From JBBTCX01 sp964494205 (GTDB lineage Bacteria; Planctomycetota; Phycisphaerae; UBA1845), in NCBI GenBank assembly GCA_964494205.1, contig CAZBRD010000001.1, positions 434,001 through 498,000 on the forward strand: a stretch of DNA of 64,000 nt, in the 5' to 3' direction. The stretch's first letter is position 1. Every line of letters begins with the position of its first letter. Both the position numbers and the translations under genes were made by a program. Positions 60,301 through 64,000 of the stretch are shown piece after piece. The notes under the pieces are model-generated. The model saw nothing but the letters and a program-made list of their open reading frames with translations. It was not told the origin of the DNA and searched no databases.

Positions 60301-63271
60301 CCACGTGGTTCGTCAAGCCGCCTCCGGTTGAATAACGGAAGCTCTTGATGAAATCTGCACAATAGTCCGCGTAGAAGTAAGTGCCCTGTAGGTCAGGAAT
60401 CGCGCATCCGCGATACACATAACCGCCGGTAATCGAGCACACGCCAGGAGTTGTCGCATGAGCTACATCAAGAATCGGTAGCGTCAGCGCACCGGAGTTG
60501 CACGTGCAACCCGATAGACCCGTGCAGGATGTACCTTCCATGCAGCGCCATCCGTAGTTCCGTGCGCCCGTCAAGCCTGCCGGCTGGAAGTCAATTTCCT
60601 CGTGCGCATCCTGACCGACGTCGCCGATGTACATGTCACCTCGTGTGCGATCGAAACTGAATCGCCACGGATTTCGCATGCCGATCGCCCAGATCTCATC
60701 TGCACCTGCCACACCGATGAACGGATTGCCGGCAGCCACGTAGGTCGGTGAATTATTCACATCGAGTCGAAGTATCTTGCCGAGTAGTGAGTTAATGTCT
60801 TGAGCGCGTTGGTTAGGGTCGTTTGCGCTTCCGCCGTCGCCCATGCCGACATACAAGAAGTTGTCCGGACCGAATTGCAGGCAACCGCCGTTGTGATTGG
60901 CAAAGTCCTGCGTGATCGTTTTCAGAATGACCGCACTGGCGGCGTCGGCTGTATTGTTAGCCGGGTTTCCACCGGTGGCGTTGTAGCGAGCGATCACTGT
61001 ATTACCCGCCGTGTTCGTATAGTTCACATAGAAGCGACCGTTGGTGTTGAAGTTCGGATCGAACGCCAATCCCAGCAAGCCTCGCTCTCCGCCCTGACTG
61101 GTCAGCGCAGCGATGTTCAAGTAAGGCGTGGCGAGCACCGAACCGTTCGCGAAAATCTTGATCGCGCCCGTTTGCTCAACGATCCAAAGCCGGCTGTCGC
61201 CTCTGGGGGCACCGACAAAGACTGGCTGGCTAAGTCCGGTTGCAACGCGGATCGAAGTGATCGGCGTCGTTGGGAATGTATCGCATTCGTCAGGTATGTT
61301 ATTCGTATTACAGTCGTTACTCGTTCCGTTTGTTATGTCGCAGTCATCGGGGATCCCGTTACTGTTGCAATCCGTTTCGCACTCGTCCGGAACGCCGTTG
61401 CTATTGCAATCGTCGCTCGTGCCGCAATTTGGCATTCCCGAGCAACCGGGAGCTGCACACGAAATGTCGCAAGTGTCAGACGTGGTGTTGCCGTTGCAAT
61501 CCGCAGGTCCCGATGACGGGACAACAGTGCTGGCAAAGACCGAAGCCGGATTCTTGAACAACGTCAATGTGACGTTTGCATTCGTGCCCGCCGGAGCGCG
61601 GTTCACGTCAAACCGGAAATTATACATGGTTCCCCAGCGCAAGGCGTTGGCGTTCGGGTTCACGGCAAAAGTCTGCGTAGCCCAGGAAACGGTTCCACCT
61701 GAGAAGGTGCCGGTCCAGTCCGTACCGCTGTAGGGATCGCCGCTGTGATAGGCCACGTCGTGGAAACCAATGTTCTGTACGGTTGCGGATGCATCAACCG
61801 GAACGCTGAATGCTTGGACCGAGCGATCCGAGTTCACGTTTTGCACGGCGTATTCATAGTGCCAGAAACCGCCGCCAAGGTCAGTTGCCTTCGCCGCGAT
61901 AATAAGCAAGCCCTCGCTGGGAATGTTCACGTCGGTTTCGGTAACAGTGGGGTCGACATCTTTCCAGATGCGAATAGCTTGTTGTTCACGCTGCGTGGTT
62001 CCGGTTAGGGCAAAGCTCCAAGCGCTGCCGCTGCCCGACAACGTAAGCTCACGATACGAACAATTGTTGTCGTGATTGTTGTTGGCTGAGTCATCGGCGG
62101 CCATGTATTGGGTTTCACCGAAATAGCGTACACCGGCTGTCGTTTCGAGGTCAGTAATCGCGACCTGAATGCGCTTGTGAATCGAGCTGCCGGTCGAGGT
62201 GTCGTGAGTTCCTAGGTTCGTTCCGAGGTTGGGATTGATATCGGCTTTCGATCCAAGTCCACTCTGATCACCATTCAAACCACAGCAATACGGATCGGAG
62301 CACCCGACACCAAGTACAGTTCCACCTTGGCCGCTGCAACCGCAGCCGCAAACGTTTTGCGTCAACGCGGTGAAGCCGTGCTTCAGCCAACCCTGACCGA
62401 TTTGCTCAAGACGATTGTTCTTCAATTTGAAGATTGTCTGACCAATGACGGGGTGGTCCGGGTCCGGACTCGCCTGCCACGAAAGATTCGAGCTTCCGAT
62501 GTTGCACGAAGTCGTGCCGAGCGCGAATGCTTCAATGCCGCCACTGCTGGCGTAATTGCTTACGTCAATAATATCGCCAACGATAACGTCAGGGCCGATG
62601 AGCGGGTCGCCGGAGTTCCAGCAATTAGTACCGTTGTTTCCACCAGCCACGCCACCTTCGTCGGTTGCACCGACTTCATTCGGATCGACAGGGGTATCTC
62701 CACCTGCCCAGATGATTTGGCTTGAAATCCGAACATAGCCCATTGGATAGCCGACGAGCTTCGGATTCCCCATGGCTTCAGCCAGCGCCGGTGTCGCCAA
62801 CAAACCGCCTGATTCGAGCAGGAACTGCGAACCGTCGAAACCGATCTTGGGGTTCGGCAGCTCGAACCAATCTACCTTGTCGTGGCCGACGACGGACGAG
62901 AGCAAGAACGAAATTGAGGTCTCGGTCACGTTCGGTCGAATCGCAATGGACTCAAGCGATAACACTTGACCGCGGGATTGCATCTCAAAACCGCCATCAA
63001 GAAGGAGGGCTCCATCGCCCACGCCTTCGAAAATCCCTTGAACAGAAGATAAAGTTAACGAAGAATCCGGTCTGACTGACAGGCCGATAAGCGCGCTGTC
63101 AACACCGAATCGATCATTGGTGGATACGACCTGTATTCCTAGTGTTTCGAGTGCAGATTGCTCGAAACTGATCGATGTTTCTCCCCCTACCACGTTCCAC
63201 AATTCCGCGCCATGTAATGAGCATGGCAGTACTAATCCAACTAGACACAAGTACAAACTACGTCGCACCAC
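57308..63271 (-). CDS. PQQ-type sugar dehydrogenase fused to P-domain, cytochrome c, cohesin-like and dockerin-like modules
   Basis: I start at GTG 63271 (1987 residues), five bases after AAAGGAG, which places a signal peptide (RRSLYLCLVGLVLPCSLHGA) at the N-terminus; the frame extends to 63409. Residues about 200-640 are a module I recognise only from planctomycete proteins (GIEAFALGTTSCNIG, GCSDPYCCGLNGDQSGLG). DCNxNGIPDECD repeats precede a glucose/sorbosone dehydrogenase-type propeller (about 667-1027; ERGLLGLAFDPNF, NHNGGCLQFGPD, MRNPWRFSFD). Next are a CGNGVVEAGEEC motif, a jelly-roll-like domain, a P-domain (about 1290-1433) and a single-haem cytochrome c segment with CFGCH (1503-1507). 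A cohesin-like domain (about 1664-1812), the RYINVVPALNPDPIAL module and a dockerin-like end (PCAAPCP) follow. A quinohaemoprotein-like sugar or aldose oxidation with haem as acceptor is inferred. Confidence 0.9.
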   Translation of the reverse strand: MVRRSLYLCLVGLVLPCSLHGAELWNVVGGETSISFEQSALETLGIQVVSTNDRFGVDSALIGLSVRPDSSLTLSSVQGIFEGVGDGALLLDGGFEMQSRGQVLSLESIAIRPNVTETSISFLLSSVVGHDKVDWFELPNPKIGFDGSQFLLESGGLLATPALAEAMGNPKLVGYPMGYVRISSQIIWAGGDTPVDPNEVGATDEGGVAGGNNGTNCWNSGDPLIGPDVIVGDIIDVSNYASSGGIEAFALGTTSCNIGSSNLSWQASPDPDHPVIGQTIFKLKNNRLEQIGQGWLKHGFTALTQNVCGCGCSGQGGTVLGVGCSDPYCCGLNGDQSGLGSKADINPNLGTNLGTHDTSTGSSIHKRIQVAITDLETTAGVRYFGETQYMAADDSANNNHDNNCSYRELTLSGSGSAWSFALTGTTQREQQAIRIWKDVDPTVTETDVNIPSEGLLIIAAKATDLGGGFWHYEYAVQNVNSDRSVQAFSVPVDASATVQNIGFHDVAYHSGDPYSGTDWTGTFSGGTVSWATQTFAVNPNANALRWGTMYNFRFDVNRAPAGTNANVTLTLFKNPASVFASTVVPSSGPADCNGNTTSDTCDISCAAPGCSGMPNCGTSDDCNSNGVPDECETDCNSNGIPDDCDITNGTSNDCNTNNIPDECDTFPTTPITSIRVATGLSQPVFVGAPRGDSRLWIVEQTGAIKIFANGSVLATPYLNIAALTSQGGERGLLGLAFDPNFNTNGRFYVNYTNTAGNTVIARYNATGGNPANNTADAASAVILKTITQDFANHNGGCLQFGPDNFLYVGMGDGGSANDPNQRAQDINSLLGKILRLDVNNSPTYVAAGNPFIGVAGADEIWAIGMRNPWRFSFDRTRGDMYIGDVGQDAHEEIDFQPAGLTGARNYGWRCMEGTSCTGLSGCTCNSGALTLPILDVAHATTPGVCSITGGYVYRGCAIPDLQGTYFYADYCADFIKSFRYSTGGGLTNHVDRTAELAPNAGAIAGIVSFGEDGDGELYYCSISNGGVYKIVPDTGPACGNGVVEAGEECEPPSTATCDASCQSIACVPASFSDNFQNNLGWTVTSGATTGNWTRVDPVGSAAQPEDDHSATGTLCYVTGQGVAGGGVGDNDIDNGTTTLTSPTLDLTGGGTISYWRWYSNAAGAAPNTETFRVDVSNNNGSSWVNVETIGPSGAGTSGGWIQHEFDVSTFVTPNNQVRVRFIAEDLAANGGSVVEAGVDDFAVTPTDCNNNCVADTTDISLGTSDDCNANGIPDECETGGAAKNYDISVSPVVSIPDGTGAFVSHTFNVPDSGIINDVNLGVILPHTWNGDLVVRVQHGATTVTVIDRPGLPASPDFGWDNDGFDIVLDDEATGGSIEDINVAGGVASPPSYVPNNPLSAFDGMDKQGAWIISAADFVGSDTGSIDHWSLSITNNGSNPCPPITDCNDNGVDDEDDLTLGTSEDCNNNDIPDECDIADGTSEDCEGGPVGVASGGQVIISMFCFGCHNNQGQGGMGFPGPSLRNHSRVEIWNMLWPPTQHPGGAFAEFDDQDFADLEAFLADSGNSRGRPDRVPDECNTGLANCDNDSVTDACELEAGTQVDEDYNGIPDDCELCTSNGQCDDGEFCNGAETCNLGSGLCESGTPPCTAVQICDELANACITIPVLSCEMTSGDAAPGGQVTLEINLSGPIPSLRGYEVRLDMARTSGTGSVSTDCPDGIFIDEDRPDYIFAGETSFLAFSCPEDRAASAVFAGIPIAAGNYYLSEYTLNVSADAIPGSTFEISIMAKPDTFLRDSGDDPIAYAIAGTCSFSVSACPPPTVQSAGPRYINVVPALNPDPIALRVTGLPGDLQVGCVNMYVQADGTLGLSPVYQTQAAWGTVHVHGEEIIPSETYRLQADCGPSPGTTLSSLATASTWPWGDVNNSSVVDIDDILCVLNGFSGTFTLCTLQAVDLDGCEPDEIVNLDDILKVLAAFSGDPFPCAAPCP

Positions 63272-64000
63272 TATGACTCCTTTCGAACCAATGAATGTAG
63301 GCATGGGGCAATGAGTGCAAGGGCACCCCACGAAAACTGCCGCGTCGCTTTCAGGTAGAGACAGCACAACGGCGGGCTCATCACAAGGACGCCGGGTTGA
63401 GTGACGCACCTACCCCAACAGGCGCGCGCAGCGTCCGATATGATCATAACCATACACTCAGGTTCGCCTATTTTCAATTGCAAAATAACCAAGTCACAAC
63501 CCAGTGAATTGGCGGTGCGGGAAACTCCGCAAGCTTCAAACTCTCAGGTGGCGAGCGATCGACTCAATCGTGGGTGAGGCAATGCGCAACTTGCAAGAGT
63601 CTGCCAAGGTGTAACTATTGTTCTTCGAGACGATTTGCCAGCTTGATGCTACGCGCAACAGAATCTCTCAAAGCAACCGTTGAACGTATTCCGGTAAGAT
63701 AGAGGCAAATGAGACATCGCGTCTCAATCATTTCTCGCGGTTCTATCGATTCACAGATGGACGTGTGCACGTGATTCTTGGAAGCAGATGTCTTTTTTTG
63801 TACTGGGAAATAAGGCTTTCTCGTAGCAGTCACAGGCGCAAGTTTTGCGCGGCCGATTAGGATTGGCGGCACCATCAAACTTCACAGGCAGGCGAGGCTG
63901 TGTTGCTGCAATTGGCCGGAACCGAGTTTCTACAGTTAATGCCCTTGGCTATGGCTCCTTCTGACGGGTTGTGCATCACTCTCGAAACGAATTCCAGCAG
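63272..64000. other. Upstream region of the dehydrogenase gene at the window edge
   Basis: About 730 bases without a confident gene. The stretch nearest 63271 should carry the promoter. One short frame is listed separately at low confidence; nothing else is recognisable. Confidence 0.45.
63615..63878 (-). CDS. Possible small hypothetical protein
   Basis: An 87-residue frame (TTG at 63878, or ATG at 63875) ends with the plausible amphipathic stretch TVALRDSVARSIKLANRLEEQ. It has no clear ribosome-binding site, signal peptide or recognised motif. It may be a chance frame. Confidence 0.25.
   Translation of the reverse strand: MMVPPILIGRAKLAPVTATRKPYFPVQKKTSASKNHVHTSICESIEPREMIETRCLICLYLTGIRSTVALRDSVARSIKLANRLEEQ

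Noticed and set aside
25404..63271. Canonical cellulosome
   Set aside because: No glycoside hydrolase, CBM-type scaffoldin or surface-layer homology domain is visible. The heads are proteases and redox enzymes, so only a cellulosome-like assembly principle can be suggested.

Overview
The window reads as part of a Planctomycetota chromosome (possibly Phycisphaerae-like; the rank below phylum is inference). The reasons are protein styles common in that phylum: very large secreted proteins, DCNxNxIPDECD runs, dockerin-like C-termini with a DIDDILCVLNGFSG core, dense CNG-E-C-type cysteine repeats, and PEP-CTERM/IPTL-CTERM sorting tails. I see no rRNA, tRNA, CRISPR array, transposase, integrase or phage gene.

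Layout. Positions 1-5.7 kb hold three conventional genes: a membrane hybrid histidine kinase with a periplasmic ABC-type binding domain (-), a short-chain dehydrogenase (-) and a divergent metallo-beta-lactamase-fold hydrolase (+). From about 6 kb to 63.3 kb nearly every gene encodes an exported mosaic protein. On the + strand these are a 15-domain PKD adhesin (5968), a DUF11-like protein (11793), a propeller/Cys-repeat/dockerin protein (15692), an IPTL-CTERM paralogue of the 11793 product (20510) and a subtilase with P-domain and dockerin (25404). A 1.27-kb palindrome-rich gap (30369-31640) separates the subtilase from a convergent pair on the - strand: a seven-repeat CC-motif/dockerin protein and a PEP-CTERM protein. 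Next come two + strand cohesin-like/dockerin proteins (34862, 38877) and a small, AT-richer lipoprotein gene (40800). A - strand block follows: an FG-GAP/di-haem peroxidase-like/dockerin protein (41738-46930), a cohesin-like/PPC/dockerin protein (47316), a trypsin-like protease (50355), a metzincin (53496), and a PQQ-type sugar dehydrogenase/P-domain/cytochrome c/dockerin giant (57308-63271).

How the genes may work together. A small stock of shared modules is recombined with different catalytic or binding heads: a cohesin-like beta-sandwich with a [DNSG]R[PT]D signature, two kinds of pre-dockerin module, cysteine-bearing dockerins, and a jelly-roll module inserted into a Cys-repeat. The heads include three proteases of different mechanism (serine S8, serine trypsin-like, zinc metzincin), a PQQ-type dehydrogenase fused to c-haem, and a di-haem peroxidase-like enzyme. 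Several chains carry both cohesin-like and dockerin-like modules, and two have the order cohesin-like/dockerin/cohesin-like. The simplest inference is a cell-surface or extracellular assembly, with proteolytic and redox members, held together by cohesin-dockerin-like or disulfide contacts. This is a hypothesis from domain order, not a demonstrated complex. The sorting enzymes (exosortase), cytochrome c maturation and secretion machinery that these proteins would need are not in the window.

Several genes end in clear intrinsic terminators (after 15293, 25171, 38215, 40421, and on the - strand after 41738, 47316 and 57308), so many of the giants are probably single transcription units. The 53496 and 50355 genes, and possibly 47316, are spaced closely enough to be co-transcribed.
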